Assembly: GCA_900553465.1 (NCBI GenBank)
Contig: USDT01000002.1
Span: forward strand, 1 to 64,000
Source of the DNA: an uncultured Prevotella sp.
GTDB taxonomy: Bacteria; Bacteroidota; Bacteroidia; Bacteroidales; Bacteroidaceae
Length of the DNA stretch: 64,000 nucleotides
Reading direction: 5' to 3'
In this document: one piece after another, positions 51,332 to 61,675 of the stretch
Layout: every line of letters starts with the position of its first letter
Numbering within the stretch: position 1 is the first letter of the stretch
Position numbers and translations under genes: made by a program
Notes under the pieces: model-generated
What the model saw: the letters and a program-made list of their open reading frames with translations, nothing else
Told to the model about the DNA's origin: nothing
Databases searched by the model: none

Positions 51332-52927
51332 ATGTTAAAAAACTATGACACTTTGCACAGATATCTATATGGTATCGTGCTGGCACTCTTCGCATGTTGC
51401 TTTGTTTCATGTAGCGACGACGATGAGGCGACATCTTCGGAATATGATCCGAACAAGTCAGTGGCTATTACCGATTTTATTCCAAAAACTGGTAGTGCAG
51501 GTCAGAAACTTATCATCTATGGTGATAATTTCGGCAACGACACTTCCAAAGTTGATGTGACAATTGGTGGTAAGAAAGCTGTCTTGATCAGTTGTAAGAG
51601 TAATGTGAAGAACGGTAAGGACGGTATTTATTGCTTCGTTCCTTCTGGTGCTTACACAGGTGAAATTGAAGTTACAGTTGGTGATGAGACAATGGGAACA
51701 CAGACCGCTGTTTCTCCTGAGAACTTCAATTATGAACTTAAAATGGTCGTAGGACGTATTGCAGGTTATCGCAATGAGTTTGACGACCAGGGCTGGCATG
51801 ACGGTCCGTTTGATGAGTGTACAGGATTCGCTGCTGATGGTGAGATGAAATTCGATCCATTGTACCCGAAACACTTGTATATTGCATACGATAACGGAAG
51901 TCCTGGTATCCAGCTTATGGATTTTGAAACAGAAACTGTAACATCAGTAATGTCTTCTTCAAGATTCGGTACAGGTCGTCTGCGTTCTGTAGACTTTACT
52001 TTGGATGGCAAGTACATGATTGTTTCTGTGGATATGGATAACAGCCAGCAGCGCAGTAACTCTGTTTGGATTGTTACACGTAATGAGGATGGTTCTTTCA
52101 ATGACAATTCTCCTATTCAGCTCTTGGCTGCTTACAGACAGTGTAATGGTGCTTATATCCACCCGATCAATGGAGAACTTTATTTTAACTCTTATGAACA
52201 GGGACAGGTATTCCGTCTTGACCTTCAGGATTATTTTGACGTTGTTGATAATGGCGGTACATGGGTTCCTTATGTTCTCGACAATGACGCATTCCAGATG
52301 TTGTTCACAATCCAGGATATCAACTGGGAGTTCAAGATGGTTATGCACCCATCAGGAAAATATGCTTATATAGTTGTTGTCAACCAGCATTATATTCTCC
52401 GTACAGACTATGATGAGGCAAATAAGAGATTTACTGCTCCTTACGTTGTCGCTGGTCAGATGAAGACAGAAGGTTGGAATGACGGTGTCGGTACAGCAGC
52501 AAAGCTCTCAAAACCTTATCAGGGAGTGTTTGTTAAGAATGAAGACTATGTTGCTCAGGGCAAGTCTGATGTTTATGATTTCTACTTTGCAGAAAAAGGA
52601 AACCATGATGTACGTGTCATGACACCGGAAGGCATCGTTCGTACTTTCGCAGGACGTGGTAGCCGTACTTCTGCTGCTGATAACAATATCTGGGGTACAG
52701 ATAATGGTGATCTTCGTGAAGTTGCACGTTTCCGTGACCCGACTGGTCTTGCTTACGATGAGAGTAAGAAAATATTCTATGTACTTGACACTATAGGACG
52801 CTCTATCCGTACAATAGGTATGGAGGAACTTCCTGAAGAAGAAAGTGGAGATAATAATGAAGGTTCCGGTACAGAAGGAGGAGATTCTGAAGGTACAGAA
52901 GGCGGAACAGAGACAACTGCTAATTAA
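51332..52927 (+). CDS. IPT/TIG and NHL-repeat surface lipoprotein (glycan-binding candidate)
   Basis: A 531-residue lipoprotein (lipobox CFVSCSDDDE) with an IPT/TIG immunoglobulin-like domain (about residues 45-130: SVAITDFIPKTGSAGQKLII, YGDNFGN, VTIGGKKAVLI) and then a six-bladed NHL-type propeller (FDPLYPKHLYIAYDN, RLRSVDFTLDGKYMIVSVD, ATFRDPTG-like ARFRDPTGLAYDESKKIFYV). The tail is acidic and glycine-rich (SGDNNEGSGTEGGDSEG). The same architecture is common in susCD loci as a surface glycan-binding protein. It is 11 bases upstream of susC, in the same operon. Confidence 0.88.
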   Translation: MLKNYDTLHRYLYGIVLALFACCFVSCSDDDEATSSEYDPNKSVAITDFIPKTGSAGQKLIIYGDNFGNDTSKVDVTIGGKKAVLISCKSNVKNGKDGIYCFVPSGAYTGEIEVTVGDETMGTQTAVSPENFNYELKMVVGRIAGYRNEFDDQGWHDGPFDECTGFAADGEMKFDPLYPKHLYIAYDNGSPGIQLMDFETETVTSVMSSSRFGTGRLRSVDFTLDGKYMIVSVDMDNSQQRSNSVWIVTRNEDGSFNDNSPIQLLAAYRQCNGAYIHPINGELYFNSYEQGQVFRLDLQDYFDVVDNGGTWVPYVLDNDAFQMLFTIQDINWEFKMVMHPSGKYAYIVVVNQHYILRTDYDEANKRFTAPYVVAGQMKTEGWNDGVGTAAKLSKPYQGVFVKNEDYVAQGKSDVYDFYFAEKGNHDVRVMTPEGIVRTFAGRGSRTSAADNNIWGTDNGDLREVARFRDPTGLAYDESKKIFYVLDTIGRSIRTIGMEELPEEESGDNNEGSGTEGGDSEGTEGGTETTAN

Positions 52928-52938
52928 CAATCAAAGTT

Positions 52939-55900
52939 ATGAAGAAGTATTTATTAATGCTGTTTATAATGCTGGGCATGACTGTAAATGCTCTGGCGCA
53001 GGAGACTTTGGAAATAACCGGTGTTGTAACCGATCCTACCGGTGAACCTATTATCGGTGCCAATGTCAGTAAAAAGGATGACCCGGGACTTGGTGCTATT
53101 ACCAATGCCGATGGTGTATATAAAATAAAGGTAAAACAATATCAGACTCTTGTTTTCTCGTATCTTGGTTTTAATAAAGTTGAAGTGCTCGTTAAGGGCG
53201 ATAAGACCAAAATAGACGTGAAGATGACAGAGGAATCTGTTAATGCTGTGGATGAAGTCGTTGTAACGGCTTTGGGTACACAGAAGAAACTTAATGTGAC
53301 TGGTGCTATCACCAATGTTAATATGGGTGATTTGAAGCACTATACATCTTCTAACTTGTCAAATACTTTGGCCGGAAACGTTCCTGGTATCATTGCTTAC
53401 CAGACTTCAGGTCAGCCAGGTAAGAACACTTCTGAGTTCTGGATCCGTGGTATTTCCACATTCGGTGCAAGTTCTTCCGCACTTATTCTTGTGGACGGTT
53501 TCGAGCGTGATAATCTCGATGAACTTAACATTGAGGATATTGAGTCTTTCACAGTGCTCAAGGATGCATCTGCTACTGCAATTTACGGTTCAAAAGGTGC
53601 TAACGGTGTTGTACTTATCACAACAAAACGTGGTAAGGCTGGTAAGATCAACGTTAATGGTAAGTTTGAAACTTCTTATAACACACGTACCATTACTCCT
53701 GAATTTGTAGATGCAGGAACATACATTGATCTTTTGAATGAGGCACGTATTACAAGAAGTATGGGTGCTGCTTATTCTCCAGAAGAAAAGGAATTGTTCC
53801 TTAACGGACTTGATCCGGACCTTTATCCAAACGTTGACTGGAAGGATGTTCTTCTTAAAGATGGTGCTTTCAGCTATCGTGGTAATGTGAATCTCAGTGG
53901 TGGTGGTAATACATCACGCTATTATGCTTCTATTGCATACGTTGAAGATCAGGGTATGTATAAGACTGATAAGACTTTGAGAGACAAGTATGATACAAAT
54001 GCCAATTACAAACGTTGGAACTATCGTCTGAATGTAGATATTGACATTACTCCTACAACAGTTTTGAGACTTGGTGTATCTGGTGACTTGAACAAACGTA
54101 ACAGTCCGGGACTTGGTGATAACCTTGTATGGGGACAGCTCTTCGGTTACAACAACATTCTCTCACCGATTATGTATTCAAATGGTTATGTTCCTCAGAT
54201 CAATATCGGTCGTGATGATAACCACGTGAACCCATGGGTATCTGCAACACAGACAGGTTATAATGAAGAATGGACAAACAACCTCTATTCAAACGCTGCA
54301 CTTGAACAGAATCTTGACTTCATTACACAAGGTCTTAAATTTACTGCACGTTTCGGTTACGATACATACAACGACAACTGGATTAACCATAGACGTTCTC
54401 CGGCAACATATCATGCAAACGGACGTGATGATAATGGAAATATTATATGGGACCAGATTCGCGGTGCACAGGATATGACGCAGGATAGTGGAAACTCTGG
54501 TTCGCGTCGTGAATTCCTTGAACTTTTGCTTAACTACAACCGTACCTTTGCAAAGGTTCATACTGTCGGATTCAATGCGCGTTTCACACAGGATACAAGC
54601 ATTCAGACCCAGAACTTGGGTACTGATATCAAGAACTCTGTATCACGTAAGAACATGGCTCTTGCAGGTCAGGTGACTTATAACTATGCAAACCGTTATT
54701 TTATAGATGGTAACTTCGGTTATAATGGAACAGAGAACTTTGCCGATGGTCATCGTTGGGGATTCTTCCCGGCATTCTCTTTGGCATGGAACGTTGCAGA
54801 AGAAACTTTTGTGCGTAAGGCTGCTCCTTGGATGAATATGTTCAAGATTCGTTATTCTTATGGTAAAGTAGGAAATGATGCTATGAGTGAGCGATTCCCG
54901 TATCTTTATACATTGGATTATCTCACACATAAGGATAATAATGGAAATATTGTTTATGATGATGTGTATAATTTTGGTACATCTACGTATGCAAAGAATT
55001 TCCATGGTATTCATTATACACAGTTGGCGTCACATAATGTGACATGGGAAGTTGCACGCAAGAGCGACCTTGGTCTTGATCTTGTGTTGTTTAACAACAA
55101 GTTCTCTATGACTGTTGACTACTTCTATGAGAAGCGTAGCGGACAGTATATGAAGCGTAACTACATTCCTGCAATGGCAGGTTTCGAAAGCTCACCTTGG
55201 GCTAACGTAGGTGTGGTGAAGAGTGAAGGTTTTGATGGAAACTTCTCTTTCAATCAGAGAATCAGTGAAGTAGATCTTACTGTACGTGGTAACATTACAT
55301 ATAGCAAGAATGAGGTGCTTGAATCAGATGAACAGTTCAACGCTTATCCTTATCAGTACAACAAGGGTTATCGTGTGAACCAGCAGAAAGGTCTTATAGC
55401 TCTTGGTTTGTTCAAGGATTATGAGGACATCCGCAACAGCCCAGTGCAGACATTCGGTGATTATCAGCCTGGTGATATCAAATATAAAGATGTAAACGGT
55501 GACGGTCAGATTACTGACGGTGATATGGTTGCAATTGGTGCTACATCTACACCGAACCTTATTTACGGTCTTGGTTTCACAGTAAGATGGAAAGATTTCG
55601 ACTTCAACCTCCACTTCCAGGGCGCAGGTAAATCAGATGTACGTATTGAAGGTAAGTGCGTTTACGCATTCCGCGAGAATCAGTGGGGTAATGTATTCAA
55701 GGGCATGCTTGACGACCGTTGGATTTCTTCTGAAATATCCGGTACAAAGGCAACCGAAAATCCGAATGCTTCATATCCTCGTCTGACATACGGTGTGAAT
55801 GCAAACAATGAGAAACCGTCTTCATTCTGGCTTCGTGATATGAGCTATATTCGTTTGAAGAACCTTGACTTCGGTTATACATTGCCGAAATCAATTGTAA

Positions 55901-56058
55901 ATAAAATACATTTCAACAGTATACGTTTCTACGTTACAGGAACAAACCTGCTGACTTGGTCTAAGTTTGATACATGGGATCCAGAGTCACTGCAGACACG
56001 CGGTGAGGAATATCCTCTTACAAAATCAGTAACTGTGGGTGTACAGGTTAATTTGTAA
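52939..56058 (+). CDS. SusC/RagA-type TonB-dependent transporter
   Basis: A 1039-residue outer membrane transporter importing oligosaccharides with energy from ExbB-ExbD-TonB. The signal peptide ends near NALAQ. A carboxypeptidase-like domain (LEITGVVTDPTGEPIIGANV) precedes the TonB-box region and plug (VDEVVVTALGTQKKLNVTGA, IRGISTFGASSSALILVDGF, FTVLKDASATAIYGSKGANG, VVLITTKRG), then the barrel with the terminal VTVGVQVNL. Its length is usual for SusC proteins. It is followed by SusD, 13 bases after its stop from the chosen SusD start. Substrate, inferred from GH76/GH125, is alpha-mannan oligosaccharide. Confidence 0.97.
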   Translation: MKKYLLMLFIMLGMTVNALAQETLEITGVVTDPTGEPIIGANVSKKDDPGLGAITNADGVYKIKVKQYQTLVFSYLGFNKVEVLVKGDKTKIDVKMTEESVNAVDEVVVTALGTQKKLNVTGAITNVNMGDLKHYTSSNLSNTLAGNVPGIIAYQTSGQPGKNTSEFWIRGISTFGASSSALILVDGFERDNLDELNIEDIESFTVLKDASATAIYGSKGANGVVLITTKRGKAGKINVNGKFETSYNTRTITPEFVDAGTYIDLLNEARITRSMGAAYSPEEKELFLNGLDPDLYPNVDWKDVLLKDGAFSYRGNVNLSGGGNTSRYYASIAYVEDQGMYKTDKTLRDKYDTNANYKRWNYRLNVDIDITPTTVLRLGVSGDLNKRNSPGLGDNLVWGQLFGYNNILSPIMYSNGYVPQINIGRDDNHVNPWVSATQTGYNEEWTNNLYSNAALEQNLDFITQGLKFTARFGYDTYNDNWINHRRSPATYHANGRDDNGNIIWDQIRGAQDMTQDSGNSGSRREFLELLLNYNRTFAKVHTVGFNARFTQDTSIQTQNLGTDIKNSVSRKNMALAGQVTYNYANRYFIDGNFGYNGTENFADGHRWGFFPAFSLAWNVAEETFVRKAAPWMNMFKIRYSYGKVGNDAMSERFPYLYTLDYLTHKDNNGNIVYDDVYNFGTSTYAKNFHGIHYTQLASHNVTWEVARKSDLGLDLVLFNNKFSMTVDYFYEKRSGQYMKRNYIPAMAGFESSPWANVGVVKSEGFDGNFSFNQRISEVDLTVRGNITYSKNEVLESDEQFNAYPYQYNKGYRVNQQKGLIALGLFKDYEDIRNSPVQTFGDYQPGDIKYKDVNGDGQITDGDMVAIGATSTPNLIYGLGFTVRWKDFDFNLHFQGAGKSDVRIEGKCVYAFRENQWGNVFKGMLDDRWISSEISGTKATENPNASYPRLTYGVNANNEKPSSFWLRDMSYIRLKNLDFGYTLPKSIVNKIHFNSIRFYVTGTNLLTWSKFDTWDPESLQTRGEEYPLTKSVTVGVQVNL

Positions 56059-56071
56059 AAAAACAGTCAAT

Positions 56072-58168
56072 ATGAAAAAGAAAATAGCAATATTAATGTT
56101 GTCGGTTCTCGGCGTAGGATCTCTGACTTCTTGCGTTGATTTGGATTCAGACAAATATTTTGACGATCGTAGAACTCTTGAGTCTGTTTTCTCTGACAAG
56201 AACCAGACTTTGGAATGGCTGGCATACGCTTATTCTTTCTTGAAAAGAGAGAATGTTGATGTTGGTTCAAAAGGAGCTGGATTTTATAACAGTTTTGATG
56301 ACTGTATGTATTATGGCGACCGCGACTCAAAACTGTTCGGAGATAATAAGGACGATGTGAGAGTTTCTTATAACTCTTACAGAATGGGACTTTATGACGA
56401 AAACTATGACAACAATGCATGGGCTTCTTGTTATAAAGGAATCTATCAGGCTTCGGTATTCATTCATAATGTTGACAAGAACAAAGATATGAGTGAGCTT
56501 GAGAAGCTTGATTATAAAGGACAGGCTCGTTTCGTACGTGCATACTATTATTGGTTGCTTCTTCGCAAATATGGTCCGGTGCCAATCGTTCCGGATGAAG
56601 GTATTGATTATACCCAGACTTATGAGGATATGTCTATTGCACGTAGTACTTATGAAGAAGTTGTTGAGCATATCGCAAGCGAAATGGTTCAGGCTGCAAA
56701 AGAAATACAGTACACCAAGCGTGATCAGGAAAACATCGCACGTCCGACAAAGGGTGCATGTCTCGCAACACGTGCTTTGGCTTACATCTATGCAGCAAGT
56801 CCTCTTGCAAATGGTCAGCTTGCAAATGGTCAGCATGATCCTTCAAAGGTTGATGCAAGCATTGCTGAGGACTTCAAGAACAAGAACGGTGAATATCTGC
56901 TCAGCAAAGAATATGATGAGAGCAAGTGGGCTCGTGCTGCCGCTGCCTGCAAAGATGTAATGGAACTTGGTGCTTATGAACTGTACCATGCTCCGTTCAG
57001 TACATCTGACACAGATATCAGTCCGGCAACTATCGTACCGCCTGCAGACGGAAACTTCTCTGAGAAAAACTGGCCTGACGGATGGAAGGATATAGACCCG
57101 CAGAAATCATATGCAAATATCTTTAACGGAAATGTATATCCACAGGATAATCCTGAGCTTATCTTCTCTCGAGTTAATAACATGCTCAAAGATAATAACG
57201 GTTCTATTGAATCTTTTGTTCTTCATGAGATGCCGGTTAGCTGTGGAGGATGGAACACTCACGGTCTGACACAGAAGATGGTTGATGCATACTATATGAA
57301 TGATGGAACTGATGTTCCCGGTAAGGACAGCGAATTGAATGGCAAAGATGGTTCAGAGCGTGTTCAGGGATGGACTACACGCCAGAACTATAAGGATTAT
57401 CCGCCATTGAAAGCCAATGTTTCCTTGCAGTATGCTAACCGTGAACCGCGTTTCTATGCATCTGTAGCTTTCAGTGGAAGCGTTTGGGAGTGTGCCGGTG
57501 ACCCGACTGCATCAAACCGCAACCGACAGATATTCTACTATCGTGGCGGTGGAGACGGATACATCAATGCGTTCTCTTATCTGCGTACAGGTATTGGTGT
57601 GAGAAAATGGTATAATCCAAGTGATTATGTTTCCGGCAACCACTCAATGGACAATATCTCTGCAAAGGCTGAGACAGCTATCCGCTATGCTGACATTCTG
57701 TTGATGTATGCAGAAGCTCTTAACGAACTTGATGGTACACATAATGTTGCATCATGGGATGGTAGCACAACATATACAATTTCTCGTGATGTAAACGAAA
57801 TCAAGAAGGGAATCCAGCCTATTCGTATCCGTGCCGGTGTGCCTGATTTCTCAGATGCCACATATAACGACAAGAATGCACTGCGCGAGAAAATCAAGCG
57901 TGAGCGTATGATTGAGTTCCTCGGTGAAGGCAAGCGTTACTTTGACCTCCGTCGTTGGATGGATGCTCCGATTGAAGAAGCACAGCAGATTTACGGTCTG
58001 AACGTATTTATGACAAGTTCTGCAAAAGACGACTTCATGCGTGTAATTCCTACAACCAACCTCCAGCAGACATTCTCAGAGAAGATGTACTTCTGGCCGG
58101 TTACTCACGACGAGTTGAAACGTAACAACAAACTTGTACAGGCTCCGGGTTGGACAAATTATGACTAA
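56072..58168 (+). CDS. SusD/RagB-type nutrient-binding lipoprotein
   Basis: A 698-residue lipoprotein that caps SusC at the cell surface and binds the glycan. The start ATG 56072 (MKKKIAILMLSVLGVGSL, lipobox LTSCVDLD) follows the susC stop; the frame extends upstream to 56039 but those codons overlap susC. SusD features include the TPR-like helices (GQARFVRAYYYWLLLRKYGP with VPIVPDEG), CLATRALAYIYAASPLAN, and the C-terminal TAIRYADILLMYAEALNEL, REKIKRERMIEFLGEGKRYF and DLRRWMDAP blocks. It is longer than the archetype (about 550 residues), as expected for a mannan-type SusD with insertions. Confidence 0.96.
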   Translation: MKKKIAILMLSVLGVGSLTSCVDLDSDKYFDDRRTLESVFSDKNQTLEWLAYAYSFLKRENVDVGSKGAGFYNSFDDCMYYGDRDSKLFGDNKDDVRVSYNSYRMGLYDENYDNNAWASCYKGIYQASVFIHNVDKNKDMSELEKLDYKGQARFVRAYYYWLLLRKYGPVPIVPDEGIDYTQTYEDMSIARSTYEEVVEHIASEMVQAAKEIQYTKRDQENIARPTKGACLATRALAYIYAASPLANGQLANGQHDPSKVDASIAEDFKNKNGEYLLSKEYDESKWARAAAACKDVMELGAYELYHAPFSTSDTDISPATIVPPADGNFSEKNWPDGWKDIDPQKSYANIFNGNVYPQDNPELIFSRVNNMLKDNNGSIESFVLHEMPVSCGGWNTHGLTQKMVDAYYMNDGTDVPGKDSELNGKDGSERVQGWTTRQNYKDYPPLKANVSLQYANREPRFYASVAFSGSVWECAGDPTASNRNRQIFYYRGGGDGYINAFSYLRTGIGVRKWYNPSDYVSGNHSMDNISAKAETAIRYADILLMYAEALNELDGTHNVASWDGSTTYTISRDVNEIKKGIQPIRIRAGVPDFSDATYNDKNALREKIKRERMIEFLGEGKRYFDLRRWMDAPIEEAQQIYGLNVFMTSSAKDDFMRVIPTTNLQQTFSEKMYFWPVTHDELKRNNKLVQAPGWTNYD

Positions 58169-58177
58169 TCATAAAAT

Positions 58178-59269
58178 ATGAATAATAAGATGAAACATAT
58201 AGCTATATTAGGTGCATCACTTTTTGGAGCACTTTTGCTTACAACATCCTGCAATGACGAGTGGGAAGACGAGCAGTATGCACATTACATCAGCTTCAGC
58301 GCTCCGTTGAATTCTAATGGTGTGCGTGAAGTCAATGTTCCATATACACGATGCCTTTTTGATGAGGATGGTAAGGAAATAGGTAATAAGTTCGAGTCAG
58401 AAGGCAACGGAGGTATCGGTATTTCAGAATACGATCTGCCGGTTATCGTTTCAGGTTCTACAAAAAATGACAGAAATATCAATGTACATCTGTCTGCAGA
58501 TCCCGATACATTGGCAACGATGAACTATGCACGTTTCCAGAATCGTACTGACCTTTATTATCAGGATATGACTTCTTATGCAACTTATCCAAGCGAACTT
58601 ATGATTGCCAAGGGTAAGGACGTTGAACTGCTGAACATTAAGTTCAACTTTGCAGGAATCGATATGTCAAAGAAATGGGTTCTTCCTATTCAGATTCTTG
58701 ATGATGAGAGCTACAATTACGTATCTCATCCGCGTCAGTACTATGCAAAGGCTCTTCTCCGTATCTATCCGTTCAACGACTGGTCGGGTGTTTACTCAGG
58801 AACGGCTCAGCAGATTTCTATGAAGGGTGACGAAGCTAATGCTTCTGCTGTTGAAAATGTACGTCTGTACGTTGTTGACGAGAACACAGTATTCGTTTAT
58901 CCTGGTACTATCGATGAAGATCGTGTTGACCGCGCTAACTACAAGGTTAAACTCGAATTTGTACCAACTGACGATTCTCACGGTATTGTCAAGTTCTCAT
59001 GCGATAATCCAAGCGTGAAGTTTGAGGTGACAAAGAATGAGGCTGGTCAGGAAGAGATCACACGTTACACTGTTGTAGAAGAGATGGATGCCGTTAAGGA
59101 CTACATCCTTCACCGTTATGTCATAATCAACAATATCAATTATACCTTCACAGACTATACATTGGTTCCTGGTTATGAAATGACATACTCAGTACGTGGT
59201 TCTCTGACAGGTGAGCGTAAGATCAACACTCAGGAGTCTGACCGTCAGCACGCAATCGACTGGGATTAA
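58178..59269 (+). CDS. Surface lipoprotein of the susCD operon (DUF4973/DUF1735-like)
   Basis: A 363-residue lipoprotein (lipobox LLTTSCNDEW) following SusD by 9 bases. The first half resembles the DUF1735 beta-sandwich found in these loci (YISFSAPLNSNGVREVNVPY, DLPVIVSGSTKNDRNINVHL, WVLPIQILDDESYNYVSHPR), and the second half resembles DUF4973/DUF4361-type domains (YSGTAQQISMKGDE, FVYPGTIDEDRVDRANYKVK, GYEMTYSVRGSLTGERK). Such proteins bind glycans or shape the transport complex at the surface. The exact Pfam names are from memory. The terminator at 59298-59330 closes the operon. Confidence 0.82.
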   Translation: MNNKMKHIAILGASLFGALLLTTSCNDEWEDEQYAHYISFSAPLNSNGVREVNVPYTRCLFDEDGKEIGNKFESEGNGGIGISEYDLPVIVSGSTKNDRNINVHLSADPDTLATMNYARFQNRTDLYYQDMTSYATYPSELMIAKGKDVELLNIKFNFAGIDMSKKWVLPIQILDDESYNYVSHPRQYYAKALLRIYPFNDWSGVYSGTAQQISMKGDEANASAVENVRLYVVDENTVFVYPGTIDEDRVDRANYKVKLEFVPTDDSHGIVKFSCDNPSVKFEVTKNEAGQEEITRYTVVEEMDAVKDYILHRYVIINNINYTFTDYTLVPGYEMTYSVRGSLTGERKINTQESDRQHAIDWD

Positions 59270-59297
59270 TAAGACAAAACTCTTATCGAGTATATTC

Positions 59298-59330
59298 AAT
59301 CACTCTCCGTATTTTCGGAGAGTGATTTTT
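59298..59330 (+). terminator. Terminator of the susCD operon
   Basis: A perfect 12-bp stem (59298-59309 with 59316-59327) with a six-base loop, followed by TTTTT-rich sequence, 29 bases after the last gene. Confidence 0.87.
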
Positions 59331-59495
59331 CATTTACGAAAGATTCTTCATACCGGATGTCCAAATATTTTTTGGAACACGACCGGCGTAATAATTCTTT
59401 TTTGTATTGTCAGTTTACGGTTAATAGCAGTATTTGCAATACACGTTATGCTTAATTACAATGCTTAATTATAAAAACCAAATCTGAACAGCATT

Positions 59496-61532
59496 ATGAG
59501 AAAAAACAGACATCATCTCATGGCTTTATTGTTGCTCCTTTCGTCCGGTTTTGCCGGGGCACAGACAGCACAGGTCGTGGAGAGACCAGACAATGCAAGC
59601 CAGAGCAACAATTATGTGAACAGTCGTGCACCTTTGCTTCAGCAGAGTTTCATTAAACTTCCTGTCGGCAGTATACGTCCGGCAGGGTGGGTCAAGCGCT
59701 ATCTTGAATTGCAGCGCGATGGTCTCACCGGACATCTCGGTGAGATTTCAGCCTGGCTTGATAAAGAGAATAACGCATGGCTTACTTCCGGCGGAGACCA
59801 CGGATGGGAGGAAGTGCCCTACTGGCTTAAAGGCTACAGTGATCTTGCATATATCCTCGGTGATAAGAAGATGCTTGATGAAACCAAACTGTGGATTGAA
59901 GCCATATTGAAAAGCCAGCGTCCTGACGGTTCGTTCGGACCGGTGAACATGCATGGCGACAAACCGGAACTGTGGGCTCAGATGATTGCGCTGTCCACGC
60001 TACAGACCTATTATGAATACAGTGGTGACGAGCGCGTAATAAAGCTCATGACCGATTACTTCAAGTGGCAGCTCACCATTCCTGACGACAAATTCCTTGA
60101 GGATTATTGGGAAAACAGCCGCGGAGGCGACAATCTCTATACTGTATTATGGCTTTACAACCGCACGGGAGAGAAATACCTTCTCGACCTTGCGCACAAG
60201 ATACACCGCAACACCGCCGACTGGTGTCAGCCCACGAGCCTGCCCAACTGGCACAATGTGAACATTGCCGAGTGTTTCCGCGAGCCGGCAACTTATTACA
60301 TGCTCACCGGCGACAAGGCCATGCTTCATGCCTCATACAACGTGCAGCATCTCATACGCCGCACCTTCGGACAAGTGCCGGGAGGCATGTTCGGCAGCGA
60401 CGAGAATGCACGTCTGGGCTACATAGACCCGCGTCAGGGTGTAGAGACCTGCGGAATGGTTGAGCAGATGGCGTCAGACGAAATAATGCTACGCTTCACA
60501 GGCGATCCTTATTGGGCAGAGAACTGTGAGGATGTAGCCTTCAATACATATCCTGCCGCAGTGATGCCCGACTTCCGTTCTCTGCGTTATATCACATCAC
60601 CCAACATGGTGCAGAGCGACTCAGAGAACCACAGTCCCGGCATAGCAAACAGCGGACCGTTCCTCTCTATGAATCCGTTCAGCAGCCGCTGCTGCCAGCA
60701 CAACCATTCGCAGGGCTGGCCTTACTATTCGGAAAACCTTGTCTACGCTACTCCCGACAACGGTGTGGCCTTCGTGATGTATGCTGCCTGCACGGCAGAT
60801 GTGAAAGTGGCCGACAACAAGAAAATAACAGTCACGGAAGAAACCAATTATCCGTTCGACGAGAACATCACCATAACGATAGACAAAGGCAAAGCCGAAT
60901 TCCCGCTCTATCTGCGCATTCCTTCGTGGACAAAGAATGCCGAAGTGTATGTCAATGGCGAAAAACAGACCGTAACTCCCGTGAGCGGCAAGTATTATCG
61001 CATCAACCGTGAGTGGAAAAAGGGCGACCGTGTGAGTCTGCGTGTGCCCATGTCGCTCAGTATGCGCCGCTGGCAGGTCAACAAAAACAGCGTGAGCGTT
61101 GACTACGGACCTCTCACCCTGTCGCTGAAGATTAAGGAACGCTACGTGAAACGCGACAGCAAGGAGACTGCCATACACGACAGCAAGTGGCAGAAGAACG
61201 CTGACGCATCGCAGTGGCCGACCACCGAAATATATGCCGACAGCCCATGGAACTATGCGCTCTATCTCAATCCGGAAAACGCGCTCGGCGACATAGAGGT
61301 GGTGAAGAAACCGTGGCCGGCCGACAACTTCCCGTTCACTCTTGAGAACGTGCCGCTCGAGTTCAAGGCCAAAGGCCGTCAGGTGCCGTCGTGGACGCTC
61401 GATGCCACCAAGCTGTGCGGAGTACTGCCCGACGAGTGTGCGCCGAAAGCTGCCACGCTCGACGACATAACACTCGTGCCGATGGGTGCCGCCCGTCTGC
61501 GTATATCAGCTTTCCCGACCACCGACAAATAG
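59496..61532 (+). CDS. GH127-type beta-L-arabinofuranosidase (DUF1680)
   Basis: A 678-residue exported enzyme of the DUF1680/GH127 superfamily. Characterised members release beta-L-arabinofuranose through a zinc-bound cysteine nucleophile. The signal peptide ends near GFAGAQ. The metal and nucleophile set is intact: Glu317 and Cys319 in GVETCGMVEQM, and Cys399-Cys400 in FSSRCCQHNHSQGWP, matching the Glu-x-Cys and Cys-Cys of GH127. Other family blocks are GGDHGWEEVPYWLKGYSDL, RPDGSFGPVNMHGDKPELWA and the C-terminal beta-domain (LYLRIPSWTKNAEVYVNGEK). It has its own terminator and is a separate unit from the susCD operon. Related families GH137/142/146 remain possible for the exact sugar. Confidence 0.9.
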   Translation: MRKNRHHLMALLLLLSSGFAGAQTAQVVERPDNASQSNNYVNSRAPLLQQSFIKLPVGSIRPAGWVKRYLELQRDGLTGHLGEISAWLDKENNAWLTSGGDHGWEEVPYWLKGYSDLAYILGDKKMLDETKLWIEAILKSQRPDGSFGPVNMHGDKPELWAQMIALSTLQTYYEYSGDERVIKLMTDYFKWQLTIPDDKFLEDYWENSRGGDNLYTVLWLYNRTGEKYLLDLAHKIHRNTADWCQPTSLPNWHNVNIAECFREPATYYMLTGDKAMLHASYNVQHLIRRTFGQVPGGMFGSDENARLGYIDPRQGVETCGMVEQMASDEIMLRFTGDPYWAENCEDVAFNTYPAAVMPDFRSLRYITSPNMVQSDSENHSPGIANSGPFLSMNPFSSRCCQHNHSQGWPYYSENLVYATPDNGVAFVMYAACTADVKVADNKKITVTEETNYPFDENITITIDKGKAEFPLYLRIPSWTKNAEVYVNGEKQTVTPVSGKYYRINREWKKGDRVSLRVPMSLSMRRWQVNKNSVSVDYGPLTLSLKIKERYVKRDSKETAIHDSKWQKNADASQWPTTEIYADSPWNYALYLNPENALGDIEVVKKPWPADNFPFTLENVPLEFKAKGRQVPSWTLDATKLCGVLPDECAPKAATLDDITLVPMGAARLRISAFPTTDK

Positions 61533-61554
61533 TCTGTCACGTCATAAACAACCG

Positions 61555-61595
61555 GTGTCCGCATCTCCGTCACAGGGGTGCGGACACTTTGTTTC
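61555..61595 (+). terminator. Terminator of the GH127-type gene
   Basis: A 9-bp perfect stem (GTGTCCGCA at 61555-61563 with 61579-61587) is followed by TTTGTTTC. Confidence 0.78.
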
Positions 61596-61675
61596 TGTAG
61601 AAATCAGGTGAGGATCGGTTTTTAATGGAAAGCCGATGATTAAATATCAGATAATCATCGTTTTCTTTCAGCCCG

